NCBI RefSeq assembly: GCF_022429645.1
Contig: NZ_CP092480.1
Coordinates: forward strand, 3,392,501-3,456,500
DNA length: 64,000 bases
Direction of reading: 5' to 3'
Source: Lutibacter sp. A80
Lineage (GTDB): Bacteria > Bacteroidota > Bacteroidia > Flavobacteriales > Flavobacteriaceae
Below, in pieces: positions 28,824-40,100 of this stretch. Both the position numbers and the translations under genes were made by a program. The stretch's first letter is position 1; the number at the start of each line of letters is the position of its first letter. The notes under the pieces were generated by a model that saw nothing but the letters and a program-made list of their open reading frames with translations, ran no database searches and was not told the origin of the DNA.

Positions 28824-29306
28824 TTATCTATTTCTAGACCCTTTTTTAGGCCCTTTATTATTTCTAGATTCTTTAGAATTTCCTTTGGCTCTATTTCCTT
28901 TGTCTCTATTACCTTTTCTCATAGTTTGTTTTTTTATGGTTTCCCATTTTTCAAACTGTTCTTCTGTAAGAATTTTTTTGAATTCAGCTTTAGTAGCTTG
29001 TTGTTTTTCCAATCTTAATTTTTCACGTTCAAAACGTTCGTCACTAGTTAATCCAGTACCGTCTTTTTTGTTTTTCATGTGCTCTGTTCTATAGCTTTCA
29101 CGCTCTTCAGCAGATTTCAACATTAATTTTTCAACTGCTTTTTCTTGGCTAGCATTTAAATCTAAGCGTAAAGCTAATTTTTTAGATTGTAATGTTGCTT
29201 TTTGTTCAGGTGTGTAAGTAGCTCTTTTGTTTTGTCTTTGCCCTTGAGCAGTTATAGTTAAAGAAAAGAACATTATTATAACTGTTAATCCTACTAATTT
29301 TTTCAT
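28824..29306 (-). CDS. Small periplasmic Spy/CpxP-like protein with basic tail
   Basis: A 160-residue exported protein (signal MKKLVGLTVIIMFFSLTITAQ). The body is helical and charged: TPEQKATLQSKKLALRLDLNASQEKAVEKL, then LTEEQFEKWETIKKQ, where L-T/N-x-x-Q-type repeats resemble the Spy/CpxP chaperone family. The last 35 residues are almost wholly Lys, Arg, Asn, Gly and Ser, a strongly basic disordered tail that could bind envelope polymers or nucleic acid. Flavobacteria carry similar proteins of unknown role. Single gene. Confidence 0.7.
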   Translation of the reverse strand: MKKLVGLTVIIMFFSLTITAQGQRQNKRATYTPEQKATLQSKKLALRLDLNASQEKAVEKLMLKSAEERESYRTEHMKNKKDGTGLTSDERFEREKLRLEKQQATKAEFKKILTEEQFEKWETIKKQTMRKGNRDKGNRAKGNSKESRNNKGPKKGSRNR

Positions 29307-29477
29307 AATTTAAATATTTTTATGTGTTAATATACTTCTTTGACGTTATAAAATTAAAAAGGTTTAAACGCTTAACACTCGTTAACATTCGTTAACACTC
29401 TGGAGCTTAAACTACTTAAAAATAACAACTAAGTAATAACATAAAAAAAATCTAATTCGGAATAATTATAAATAGTG

Positions 29478-29485
29478 TATTTTTG
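29478..29485 (+). promoter_or_regulatory. -7 box for the YgiQ gene, close to its start
   Basis: TATTTTTG fits TAnnTTTG and ends only six bases before the ATG. With the usual start point a few bases downstream of the box, the mRNA would be leaderless or nearly so. The -33 position reads TTC rather than TTG. Confidence 0.45.
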
Positions 29486-29491
29486 CAAAAT

Positions 29492-31429
29492 ATGATGAAC
29501 AAACTTTCAGATTGGTTGCCTACTACTAATAAAGAGGTGAAACTTAGAGGCTGGGAAGAATTAGATGTAATTCTTTTTAGTGGAGATGCTTATGTAGATC
29601 ATCCAGCATTTGGACATGCCGTTGTTGGTAGAATTTTAGAAAGTTACGGATTGCGTGTGGCAATAGTTCCACAACCTAGTGTGCATGATAATCTACAAGA
29701 CTTTACTAAACTTGGAACTCCAAAAATGTTTTTTGCTGTTACAGGTGGTTGTATGGATCCAATGGTGAGTAATTATACCGCTAGTAAAAGAAAAAGAGAT
29801 AAAGATGCATATACTCCAAATGGAGATAAAGGATTTAGGCCAGATTATGCAACTACTGTTTACAGTAATATTTTAAAAGAAAAATTTCCCGATGTACCTG
29901 TTTTAATTGGTGGTATTGAAGCATCATTACGAAGAGTTACGCATTACGATTACTGGAGTGATACATTAAAACCTACGATTTTAGAAGAATCTAAAGCCGA
30001 TTTATTGGTGTATGGAATGGGAGAACAGCCCTTACGTGAAATTGTAAATTTATTACAAAAAGGAGTTCCGTTTTCTAGTTTAACTACTATTAAACAAACA
30101 GCATTTTTATTAGATAAGAATGAAGAAATTCCAAAAAACAAAAATTGGAAAGATATTTTTATTCATTCACACGAAGTTTGTTTGAAGGATAAAAAAATGT
30201 TTGCATCTAATTTTAAAGTAATTGAGCAAGAGTCAAATAAACTATTTGCAAATAGAATTTTTCAAGATGTTGGTAATTCAAAGTTGATTATAAATCCACC
30301 ATATGAGACAATGACGGAAGCTGAAATAGATACTTCTTTTGATTTGCCTTTTACACGATTACCACATCCAAAATATAATAAGCGAGGTGCTATACCTGCA
30401 TTTGAAATGATTAAATTCTCTATAAACATACATAGAGGTTGCTTTGGAGGATGTAGTTTTTGTACAATTTCGGCACATCAAGGAAAATTTATAGCAAGTA
30501 GAAGTCAAGAGTCTATTTTAAAAGAAGTAGATCAAGTAGCAAATATGCCCGATTTTAAAGGTTATTTGTCTGATATAGGTGGGCCTTCGGCAAATATGTA
30601 TAAGATGAAAGGAAAAGTTCAAGAAATTTGCGACAGATGTGTTGCACCTTCTTGTATTTCACCTGTAATTTGTCATAATTTAGACACTTCACACAAACCA
30701 TTAACAGAGTTATATCAAGCAGTTGATAAACATCCAAAGGTTAAAAAATCTTTTATAGGAAGTGGTATTAGACACGATATGTTGGTTCCAGAATTTAATA
30801 AAAAAGCCGACCCAAAAGAGCTAGATGCTTATACTGAAGAGGTAATGACAAAACACGTGTCTGGAAGGCTAAAAGTAGCGCCAGAACATTCATCTGATCC
30901 TGTTTTAAAGTTAATGCGTAAGCCTTCTTTTAAATATTTTCATATGTTTAAAGAGCGTTTTGATAAAATTAATATTCGTAAAAAATTAAACCTACAATTA
31001 ATTCCTTATTTTATATCTAACCATCCAGCTTGTGAAGTTGAAGATATGGCAAATTTAGCTGCTGAAACTAAAGATATGGGGTTTCAATTAGAACAAGTAC
31101 AAGGGTTTACACCAACACCTATGACGGTTGCAACGGTAATTTATTATAGCGGTTTTCATCCATATACTTTAAAACCTACAAGAACACCTAAATCTAAGCA
31201 CGAAAAAGAAGAGCAACATCGTTTTTTCTTCTGGTACAAGAGAGAAAACCAAGCTTGGATTAGAAAAACACTTTTAAAAGTAGGAAGACAAGATTTATTA
31301 CAAAAATTGCTTCCAACAACTAATTCTTGGAAAAAAAATAAATCTGAAAAAGTTAAAGATACTTTTAATGATGCAGTGCCATTTAATTCAAGAAGAAAAA
31401 AGAAATTTAATAAAAGAAAAAAAAGGTAA
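29492..31429 (+). CDS. YgiQ family radical SAM protein
   Basis: A 646-residue radical SAM enzyme. The 4Fe-4S cysteines are in HRGCFGGCSFCTIS (CxxxCxxC, about residues 320-330). The N-terminal B12-binding-like region VLIGGIEASLRRVTHYDYWSD and the C-terminal HASS-like block GRLKVAPEHSSDPVL and TPTPMTVATVIYYSGFHPYT are YgiQ hallmarks. Substrate and reaction are unknown. An in-frame TTG nine bases earlier is inside the promoter box, so the ATG is preferred. The last 40 residues are very Lys/Arg-rich. Confidence 0.9.
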   Translation: MMNKLSDWLPTTNKEVKLRGWEELDVILFSGDAYVDHPAFGHAVVGRILESYGLRVAIVPQPSVHDNLQDFTKLGTPKMFFAVTGGCMDPMVSNYTASKRKRDKDAYTPNGDKGFRPDYATTVYSNILKEKFPDVPVLIGGIEASLRRVTHYDYWSDTLKPTILEESKADLLVYGMGEQPLREIVNLLQKGVPFSSLTTIKQTAFLLDKNEEIPKNKNWKDIFIHSHEVCLKDKKMFASNFKVIEQESNKLFANRIFQDVGNSKLIINPPYETMTEAEIDTSFDLPFTRLPHPKYNKRGAIPAFEMIKFSINIHRGCFGGCSFCTISAHQGKFIASRSQESILKEVDQVANMPDFKGYLSDIGGPSANMYKMKGKVQEICDRCVAPSCISPVICHNLDTSHKPLTELYQAVDKHPKVKKSFIGSGIRHDMLVPEFNKKADPKELDAYTEEVMTKHVSGRLKVAPEHSSDPVLKLMRKPSFKYFHMFKERFDKINIRKKLNLQLIPYFISNHPACEVEDMANLAAETKDMGFQLEQVQGFTPTPMTVATVIYYSGFHPYTLKPTRTPKSKHEKEEQHRFFFWYKRENQAWIRKTLLKVGRQDLLQKLLPTTNSWKKNKSEKVKDTFNDAVPFNSRRKKKFNKRKKR

Positions 31430-31499
31430 TAATTTAGGTTTTTATTGAATGCTTGCAATTATACTTTTTAATTATATTAATATTTAAATAGATTTAAAA

Positions 31500-33095
31500 A
31501 TGAAAAAAATAGTTCTATTTTTTTTATTACTTTCTTCAACACTTATTGCTCAAAATAAAATAAAAGTTGATTTAAGTAATCCGAATGCTACAATTTATAC
31601 ACATTTATATTTTTTACAAGCAGGTAGTTATGAACCAGAGAAGGCGGCTCAAACAATTTATGGTTTTGAGGGTGATGAAGCTGAAGAAATAGCTATTAAG
31701 TTAAAAAAAATATTAGATGGAAAAGGATTAAAAGTAGACTTTTCTAAAGTTCCTAAAGATAATTCGTATACAGATTCAACAGGTTATAAAGTGGGGTATC
31801 GATATGTCTTATTTCCATACAGTATGCCTGAAGTTTATGTTGAAAAAATAGGTGATAGCTGGTATTATTCTCCTGAGGTTTCAAATAATATAGACACGCT
31901 TTATAATAATGTTTTTCCTTGGTATACTGAAAAATTGCAACAAATTATTCCAGAGATTGGGCGAGAAAAAGTTTTTAATATAGAGTTGTGGAAATATTTT
32001 GGTTTGTTAATTCTATTAGCAATCTGTGTTGGAATGTTTTATATTTTGAGAAAAATAATTTATTATATTTTACAAAAAGTTCAATATTGGATTGTTAAAA
32101 AGTCGAATGATAAAATTAAATTGGCTTTAAAAAAACTGACACGACCAATTGTTTTGTTAATTTTAATTTGGTTTGTAAAAGCAGAATTACCTTCTTTAGC
32201 ACTTCCGTTAGATTTAAACACTTTTATATTTTTAGCTTTAAATATTATGGTTACAGTTTTTTGGATCTATGTATTCTTAAAACTTGTAAAAGTAGTTGTT
32301 GATATTTATGCTGATTATGCAGAGTCTACACATGGTAAATTAGATGATCAATTAGTACCGATTTTATATAATTTTTTAAAAGGACTGGTGCTGTTTCTTG
32401 GATTGCTAAAATTACTTACCCTTTTTGGAGTTGAGCCAGTTACAGTTATTGCAGGAGCTTCAATTGGTGGTATTGCAGTTGCTTTGGCTTCTCAAGATAC
32501 GGTAAAGAACTTTATTGGTACAATAATGATCTTTGTAGATAAACCATTCCATATTGGAGATTGGATAGAAGCTGGTATAGTTGCGGGTACTGTAGAAGCT
32601 GTAGGTTTTAGGTCCACAACAGTAAGAGCTGCCGATACTTCAGTATATCAAATACCAAACAGTACTTTATCTGAAATGGTTGTTAATAATAAAGGATTAA
32701 GAGCATATAGAAGATATAATACGAATTTAGGTTTACGTTATGATACGCCTCCAGAATTAATAGATGCTTTTGTAAAAGGTGTTCGAAAAATTATAGAATT
32801 ACATCCAAATACACGAGATGATTCTTTTAATGTAGAATTTTCAGGTTTTGGAGATTCTGCGTTATTAATTCTTTTAAATGTATATTTTGTTCAATTAGGT
32901 TGGGCTGAAGAACAAGCCTCTAAGCATAGTTTACATTTAGCTATTTTAAAATTAGCTTCGGAACTAGGTGTAGATTTTGCATTCCCTTCTACAACAGTTA
33001 TGATTGAACAGTTCCCAGAAAAGAAAAACGTACCTTTAGATTATAATATTGAAGAAAGTAGGATTCAAAATATAATTGATGGAATAAAAAAATAG
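31500..33095 (+). CDS. MscS family mechanosensitive channel
   Basis: A 531-residue inner-membrane channel that opens on membrane tension during osmotic downshock. A signal peptide (cleavage near TLIAQ) precedes a periplasmic domain of about 130 residues. About five hydrophobic segments follow (residues 160-185, 215-235, 240-265, 290-312, 318-340). The pore helix shows GASIGGIAVALASQDTVKNFIG and the beta domain FVDKPFHIGDWIEAG and YQIPNSTLSEMVVNN. Longer than E. coli MscS because of the exported N-terminal domain. Confidence 0.9.
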   Translation: MKKIVLFFLLLSSTLIAQNKIKVDLSNPNATIYTHLYFLQAGSYEPEKAAQTIYGFEGDEAEEIAIKLKKILDGKGLKVDFSKVPKDNSYTDSTGYKVGYRYVLFPYSMPEVYVEKIGDSWYYSPEVSNNIDTLYNNVFPWYTEKLQQIIPEIGREKVFNIELWKYFGLLILLAICVGMFYILRKIIYYILQKVQYWIVKKSNDKIKLALKKLTRPIVLLILIWFVKAELPSLALPLDLNTFIFLALNIMVTVFWIYVFLKLVKVVVDIYADYAESTHGKLDDQLVPILYNFLKGLVLFLGLLKLLTLFGVEPVTVIAGASIGGIAVALASQDTVKNFIGTIMIFVDKPFHIGDWIEAGIVAGTVEAVGFRSTTVRAADTSVYQIPNSTLSEMVVNNKGLRAYRRYNTNLGLRYDTPPELIDAFVKGVRKIIELHPNTRDDSFNVEFSGFGDSALLILLNVYFVQLGWAEEQASKHSLHLAILKLASELGVDFAFPSTTVMIEQFPEKKNVPLDYNIEESRIQNIIDGIKK

Positions 33096-33121
33096 AAGAT
33101 TTTGTAAGTTTTAGCAAAAGC

Positions 33122-33160
33122 AAAGAGGCTATCTATTTTTTAAGGCAGCCTCTTTTTAAT
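33122..33160 (+). terminator. Terminator after the MscS gene
   Basis: AAAGAGGCT and AGCCTCTTT form a 9-bp stem with a 16-nt loop followed by TTTTTAATTTT. It may also slow minus-strand transcripts that run past the PorP gene. Confidence 0.75.
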
Positions 33161-33183
33161 TTTGTAAACTTTAGTATTAAAAA

Positions 33184-34167
33184 CTAATTTTCTTCTTCAG
33201 GATTTTTTAATTCCAAAATATCTTCAGAATGTTGTTTTTTCATCCAATAAAGAGGAGGTTGTCTTTTATGATCATTTCTTTTGTTTTTATTAAGGTTTAA
33301 AATAATAGAAAACTCGTGCGATCCATTATTATAATTAGAAAGGTTATTTGTAATCGCATCGTAAGTATAACCAATTTTTAAATTGTCTGTCAATCTAAGT
33401 TGAAAAAGACCAGAGACAGATTCGTCAATTCTATGTGAGATACCAAATTCTAATTTATCAAGCCACAAAATACTAGCAGAAATATCTGTTGATAGCGGAG
33501 AATCATTTACCGCTCTTAACATAAAAGAAGGTCTCAGTTTAAATGAATCTCCTAAGTCAAACACATATCCAGAAGATATATAAAATATCATTTCATCTGA
33601 AGCACTAGAAACTACCGTACTGCTTTTATCGTAATGCTTGCTTTTTAGAATGTTTACGGTAGATAAGCTTGCAAAAAAGCGATCTGTATAGTAAAACACA
33701 CCCGCTCCCATATTAGGGTTAAATTCATTAATGTTTTCACTAAACAAATCGTCATTTTCAATACCGAGCTCTAATAAATTTACATCTAGAAAACTACCTC
33801 CAGCTTTTAATCCAAAAGCAAGCGTGGAATTTTCATTTGGATAAATAGAATAGGAGAAATCTGCATAGATATCAGTTTCTTTTAATACAAACACTTTATC
33901 ATTTACAATAGACAAACCTAAACCTACATTTTTACCAGTAGCTCCGTGAATTGATAAGGTCTGTGTTTCTGGACTACCAGCTTCACCAGCCCACTGACTA
34001 CGAATGTTCGCAGTAGCAGTAAATAATCCATGGCTACCAGCGTAGGCAGGGTTGATTAAGCTAAAGTTGTTGTAGTATTGTGTGTATAATGGGTCTTGTT
34101 GTGCATTACTTTTTAAAATGATTAAAAAAGCACTTACAAATACGAATTGTTTAAATATATTTTTCAT
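33184..34167 (-). CDS. PorP/SprF family type IX secretion membrane protein
   Basis: A 327-residue outer-membrane protein with signal peptide (cleavage near SNAQQ). It opens with the family signature QDPLYTQYYNNFSLINPAYAG and continues with beta-strand pattern to LKIGYTYDAITNNLSNYNNGSHEFSIILN. PorP/SprF paralogues assist the type IX secretion system in exporting or anchoring large proteins with a type B C-terminal domain. Here it begins 11 bases after such a gene on the same strand, so this copy most likely serves that protein. Confidence 0.93.
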   Translation of the reverse strand: MKNIFKQFVFVSAFLIILKSNAQQDPLYTQYYNNFSLINPAYAGSHGLFTATANIRSQWAGEAGSPETQTLSIHGATGKNVGLGLSIVNDKVFVLKETDIYADFSYSIYPNENSTLAFGLKAGGSFLDVNLLELGIENDDLFSENINEFNPNMGAGVFYYTDRFFASLSTVNILKSKHYDKSSTVVSSASDEMIFYISSGYVFDLGDSFKLRPSFMLRAVNDSPLSTDISASILWLDKLEFGISHRIDESVSGLFQLRLTDNLKIGYTYDAITNNLSNYNNGSHEFSIILNLNKNKRNDHKRQPPLYWMKKQHSEDILELKNPEEEN

Positions 34168-34178
34168 CTTAATTTTTC

Positions 34179-37100
34179 TTAATAATTGATGTATAACCAG
34201 CCTTTAACTATTTTACTTCCTCCATTAACACTTAACACATAAAAATATGGAGCTGCGGGTAATTTTTTAGATTTACCAGAAGATACGCCATCCCAATAAT
34301 TTTGATAATTTTTGGATTCATAAACTATGTTTCCATATCTATTATAGATTTGAATACTGTTATTAGGATATTTATGAAGTCCTTTAATTATAAACTCATC
34401 ATTAGTTCCATCTCCATTAGGAGAGAACCCTTTCGGTATTTCTAACTCACCACTATCACAAACATCTCCTATTCCATTACGGTCTAAATCCGCTTGATTC
34501 GCATTTGAAACTGTTGGACAATTATCTATGTCGTTATTTACGCCATCACCATCCAGATCATCATCACAACTATCTGCAATACCGTCATTATCTAAATCAT
34601 CTGAAGTAAAAGTTATAATAGCCATTTCTGAAGCACTATTCCCCGCATTGTCAACAACTGTTAATGTTACTGTAGTATCGCCTAAAATAGGACAGTTAAA
34701 TGTTGTTTTATCTAAACTCATAGTAGCTATTCCACAAGTATCAAAACTACCATCATCAATTTCATTAGCATCGATGGTTGCATTTCCATTACTGTCTAAT
34801 TCAATAGAGATATTTTGTGTTATTACTATTGGTGCACTTATATCTTCAAGGGTAACTATGGTTGAACAAATACTTGTATTTCCACTTGTGTCTGTTACAG
34901 TTAGTGTAACGGTATTTTCGCCAATATCAGCACAGTCAAAAGTGTCTTTATCAATTGTTATAGAGGCAATTCCGCAATTATCTGTTGAACCGTTGTCTAT
35001 TTGATCAACAGTAATACTTGCACTTCCAGTTTCATCTAATTGAATTGTAAAAGGAGCAGCACAATTAATTGTTGGGGCAATTAGTTCTTTAACAGTTACT
35101 ATGGTTGTTGCATTTGTACTATTTCCATTTGTATCAGTTCCTATTAAGGTTACAGTGTTTTCACCAATATTTGAACAATTAAACGTTGTATTGTCAATTT
35201 CTAATGTTTGGATACTACAATTGTCAAACGAGCCATTGTCTATTTGGTCAGCAGTAATAGTAGCATTTCCATCAGTATCTAATTCAACTGTAATATTTTG
35301 AGTAATTAATGTTGGAGCAGTAGTATCTTCAATAGTAATAATTGCTGTTTTTGTTGAAACATTACCACTGGTATCAGTTGCTGTTAATGTTACAGTGTTT
35401 TCACCAATATTTGAGCAATTAAATGTTGTATTGTCAATTTCTAATGTTTCAATACTACAGTTGTCAAACGAGCCATTGTCTATTTGGTCTGCAGTAATAG
35501 TGGTATTTCCATCAGTATCTAATTCAACTGTAATATTTTGAGTAATTAATGTTGGAGCAGTAGTATCTTCAATAGTAATAATTGCTGTTTTTGTTGAAAC
35601 ATTACCACTGGTATCAGTTGCTGTTAATGTTACAGTATTTTCACCAATATTTGAACAATTAAATGTTGTATTGTCAATTTCTAATGTTTCAATATTACAG
35701 TTGTCAAACGAGCCATTGTCTATTTGGTTTGCAGTAATTGTCGCATTTCCATCAGCATCTAATTCAACGGTAACATCTTGTGTTATCACAGTTGGAGCAA
35801 TAGTGTCTTCAATAGTTACAATGGCGGTTGCTATTGTGCTATTTCCACTAGCATCGGTTGCAGTTAAAGTAACCGTATTTTCTCCAAGGTTTGTACAATC
35901 AAATGTAGAGATGTCTAATTCCAAGGTGTCAATATTACAATTATCTGATGAACCGTTGTCTATTTGATCTGGGGTAATACTAACCATTCCTTCACTACCT
36001 ACTTGTATTGTGATATTCTGAGTAACTACTGTTGGAGCAGTAGTATCTTCAATAGTAATAATTGCTGTTTTTGTTGAAACATTACCATTGGTATCAGTTG
36101 CTTTTAATGTTACGGTGTTTTCACCAATATTTGAACAATTAAATGTTGTATTGTCAATTTCTAATGTTTCGATACTACAGTTGTCAAATGAACCATTGTC
36201 TATTTGGTCTGCAGTAATAGTAGCATTTCCATCAGCATCTAATTGTATTGTAATGTTTTGAGTTAATACTGTTGATGAGATCGAATCTACAACAGTAACA
36301 GTAGCAAAACAACTGGATTTATTATTACTGGTATCTTTAACTATAAATTCAATAGTATTTTCTCCAATATGAGAGCAATCTAAAACCTGATCAATATAAG
36401 ATAACCTAGTGCCAAATTTGAGACCGAGTATTGATATTTTACAATTATCGGTAGAACCATTGTCAAAATCATTTGGTGTTATAATAGCTTCTCCATTTTC
36501 ATCTAATTGTACGGTAACGTCTTTTGTCAAAACTGTTGGAGGAATGTTATCTTCAACCGTTACTGTAGCAGTGCAATAGTCAGTATTACCAGTGCTATCT
36601 GTAATAGTTAGTGTAACTATGTGTTCTCCTATATCGGTACAAGAAAAAGTAGCATTATCTATTGCTAAACTTACGGGGCCATCTGGATCAAAGGATCCAT
36701 TATCTATATCAGAAGGTAAAATTGTAACATTACCTGTAGCGTTTAATTGTGCTGTAAAATTTTGACAAATTGCTGTTGGCATTGAATCTACTACTAATAC
36801 AACGTCATTTCCATCGCCACCGTCATATTTTACAAATACAAATTGACTGTTAAAAGGTATTGATGCATTGTTTGGAAGACCGCTAAAAGTTCCAATAACA
36901 GCATCAGTACCGTCATTATCGATAATTATAAATTCGTTAGCTTCTGGAAGGGTTCCAACAAAATTATTAACCATGGTTAAGGTTGCATCAGTTACATCTA
37001 CTGTACCATTTACTACAATTTGGTCGTAATCTACTCCTGGAGTAGTTATATTGTTTATTTCAAATTCTGCCGTGTCTCCAGAACTTAATGTAAAGTTTCC

Positions 37101-40100
37101 ATTAACAGTGACTTGTCCTGGCGATTGCCCTGGAGCAAGTATTCCATTAATAAAGGTATTTGAAGCATTGAATATTGCATATCCGGGTATTCCAGTTGGG
37201 GTATTAATTTTACCTAAGCTTGCTGTTGCGGTTATATCTCCTCCTGCTGAAATAGGACCTATAAGTGTGGTTATATTTATGGCTGGATTAATTAGAGCTG
37301 AACTTGTACCATTTAGTTGAATACTACCTCCAACACTTGTTATAGAGGTAGTATTATTAAGATAAAGCCCAATATTATTAGTTGTTCCATTACCTCCAGT
37401 ACCGTTTATTTGTATAGAACCTGTGCCAGTTGCATTTATTAGAGAGCCAATATATGTTCCATAGTTATTTCCGCCTGCAGTTCCAGTAGAAATTCCATTA
37501 ACTGTTATATTTCCATTCTCTGTACTTACTTCAGTTCCGTTGGTATTTATTTCCAAACCATAATTACCACCTGTTCCATTCCCACTTGTTCCATCTATAG
37601 TTATCGTTCCATTTCCAATTGTTGAAACCGTTGCTATATTTCTAATACTGGTTCCCAGATTAAAAGAACCTGTTGTTCCAGAATTACCGGTTCCAGAAAT
37701 AAAAATATTTCCTCCATTGGAAGTTACCGAAACATAACCTTGTATTTCAACACCTCTGTTTTGTTGAACTCCTGTACCACCAGTACCTGTTATGTTTATA
37801 GACCCTGTTCCCATATTCCTTACTAATGCCAATGAAGAAATACTAACTCCTTGGTTAAAATTACCTGTACCATTTCCACCGGTACCAGTTAAAGAGATTT
37901 CACCAGCATTAGTCCTTACAATTGATGCATTTTGTATTGCAATTCCAAAATTATCATTATCACCAATTCCTCCAATTCCTTTAATATTAATAGAACCTCC
38001 TGCCAAATCTTCTACAGTAGCACCTTCAATAGATACTCCTTTATTATAACTTCCAGTAGAAGTATTATCAGCTGTTCCTTTAATAGTGATACCTCCACCA
38101 TTAGACTGTACAAGACCAGTATTATCAAATAATACTACTCCTCGGGCCCAACTATCACTTTGACCTCCATTTCCAGTTAAAGAGATAGCACCATTTCCGC
38201 TAGTAATAATATCAACATCACCTATAGTTAGTAATCCCATATTGTCTCCATAACTACCAGATCCTCCAGTTCCTGTTACACTTATATTACCATCAACAGC
38301 ATTTATACGTGTTCCGTTATTTAATCTTACACCTTGATTAAAGAAAGTTCCGTCTCCTCCAGTTCCTGTTAGAGCAATGGCTCCTGCTCCTGTATTTCCT
38401 ATAGTAGCTTCATTTACTTCGATACCAAAGTTACTTGACCCAGACCCACCAATAGCACCTTGCCCTGTTATATCTATAGTGCCACTAGCTGCACTAATAG
38501 TTGTTCCCGAACCATTAATAAAAACCCCTCTATTTGAATCAGAGTTACCTCTTCCGTTACCTTCTAAAATAATAGAACCTGCGTTTGTTGTCCGTACCAC
38601 GGAATTCCCTACTATTTGGATACCATCATTATAACTTAATCCATCTCCTCCCGTACCCGTTAAAGCAATATTTCCACTTGTGGTATCTTCTATAGTTGAA
38701 CCTCCTTCAATAGATATACCATAATTTGCATCATTAGTACCATTTCCATTTCCAAGCATTGTAATTCCTCCGCTAGCTGTTATAGCATCAGCATTTAAAA
38801 AGACAATACCTTTATTAAAACTGATACCATTTGTAGCATTTCCTGTAATATCAATAGCTCCAGTTCCAGTTGATTGGATTAAAGCATCACCGATAATAGT
38901 AACACCTTCATTATTGTTTCCAGTACCGTTACCACCTGTTCCATTAAGGGAGATATCTCCATTTACTGAAGATATAGTTGCTCCTGCTCCTTTAAGGAGA
39001 ATCCCTTGGTTAGCACTTACTCCTGCACTTCCTGTTCCAATTAGAGTGATTGTTCCACTATCTGTACTCTCAATAAATCCTCCATTTTCTAATTGAATAC
39101 CATGATTATCATTTCCAGTTCCTGCTCCAATTCCTGTGAGCAATGTTCCTCCTCCATTGTTTCTTATTCCAGATCCAGCACCAGCGACTACAACACCTTT
39201 GTTAAAGTTTGTTCCTCCTGTTGCAGTTCCTAATAATTCAATTATTCCAGCAGATGATTCTACTATTGCCGCCCCGGTAATTGTAACACCTTCATTATTG
39301 TTTCCAGTACCATTTCCTCCAGTACCAGTTAAAGAGATTTCACCAGTTTGGGACTGTATTTTTGTATTAGTACCATCTAAAAATACTCCAATGTTAGTAT
39401 TAATTCCACTACCTCCATTACCGTTCATACTAATACCTCCGGTTCCGGTTTGTATAACAGTTGACCCAGAGGAAATAAAAATACCTTGATTACTATTTCC
39501 TGTTGAAGTAGTACTCCCTGTCCCATTTATATAAATGCCACTGGCATAGGCATTGGTTACCGAACTATTTTCTAATATTGCAACTCCTCTATTTTCTTTT
39601 CCTAAACCACCAGCGACTCCATTTAGACGAATATCTCCTCCATTAGAAGTAACACTGGCCCCAAAACTAATTTGTACTCCATTATTTGAATTTTCTCCGG
39701 TACTTGCACCTGTACCATTAAAAGTAATGGCACCTGTGCCTGAAGTAATTACTTGTGCATTACCTTCTACCACAACGCCATAGTTAAAACTGTTCGTACC
39801 TAGGCTTTGTGCGGTTCCTGTAAATAAAATATTACCAGATCCAGTAGTTTCAACCATAGATCCATTCCATATTAAAACTCCATCATAGTCTCCTGAGGTA
39901 TTTCCATTTGCTAATAGGGTAATATTTCCATTTTCAGCAGTTACAGAAGCAGCTGAGTTTATAATGATCTTAGAGTCACTAGTCATTGAAATGAAACCAG
40001 TTCCTGTGGTTGATATATCTTGTGCTACCGAAATAGCTAAAGCATTCACTGTAATATTTCCAGTGCCAACACTGGTTGGGTTGGTTTGAAAGTTTACATA

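Noticed and set aside
29483-29492. TTG start for the YgiQ gene
   Set aside because: It overlaps the TATTTTTG promoter box; the ATG pair just downstream is a better start.
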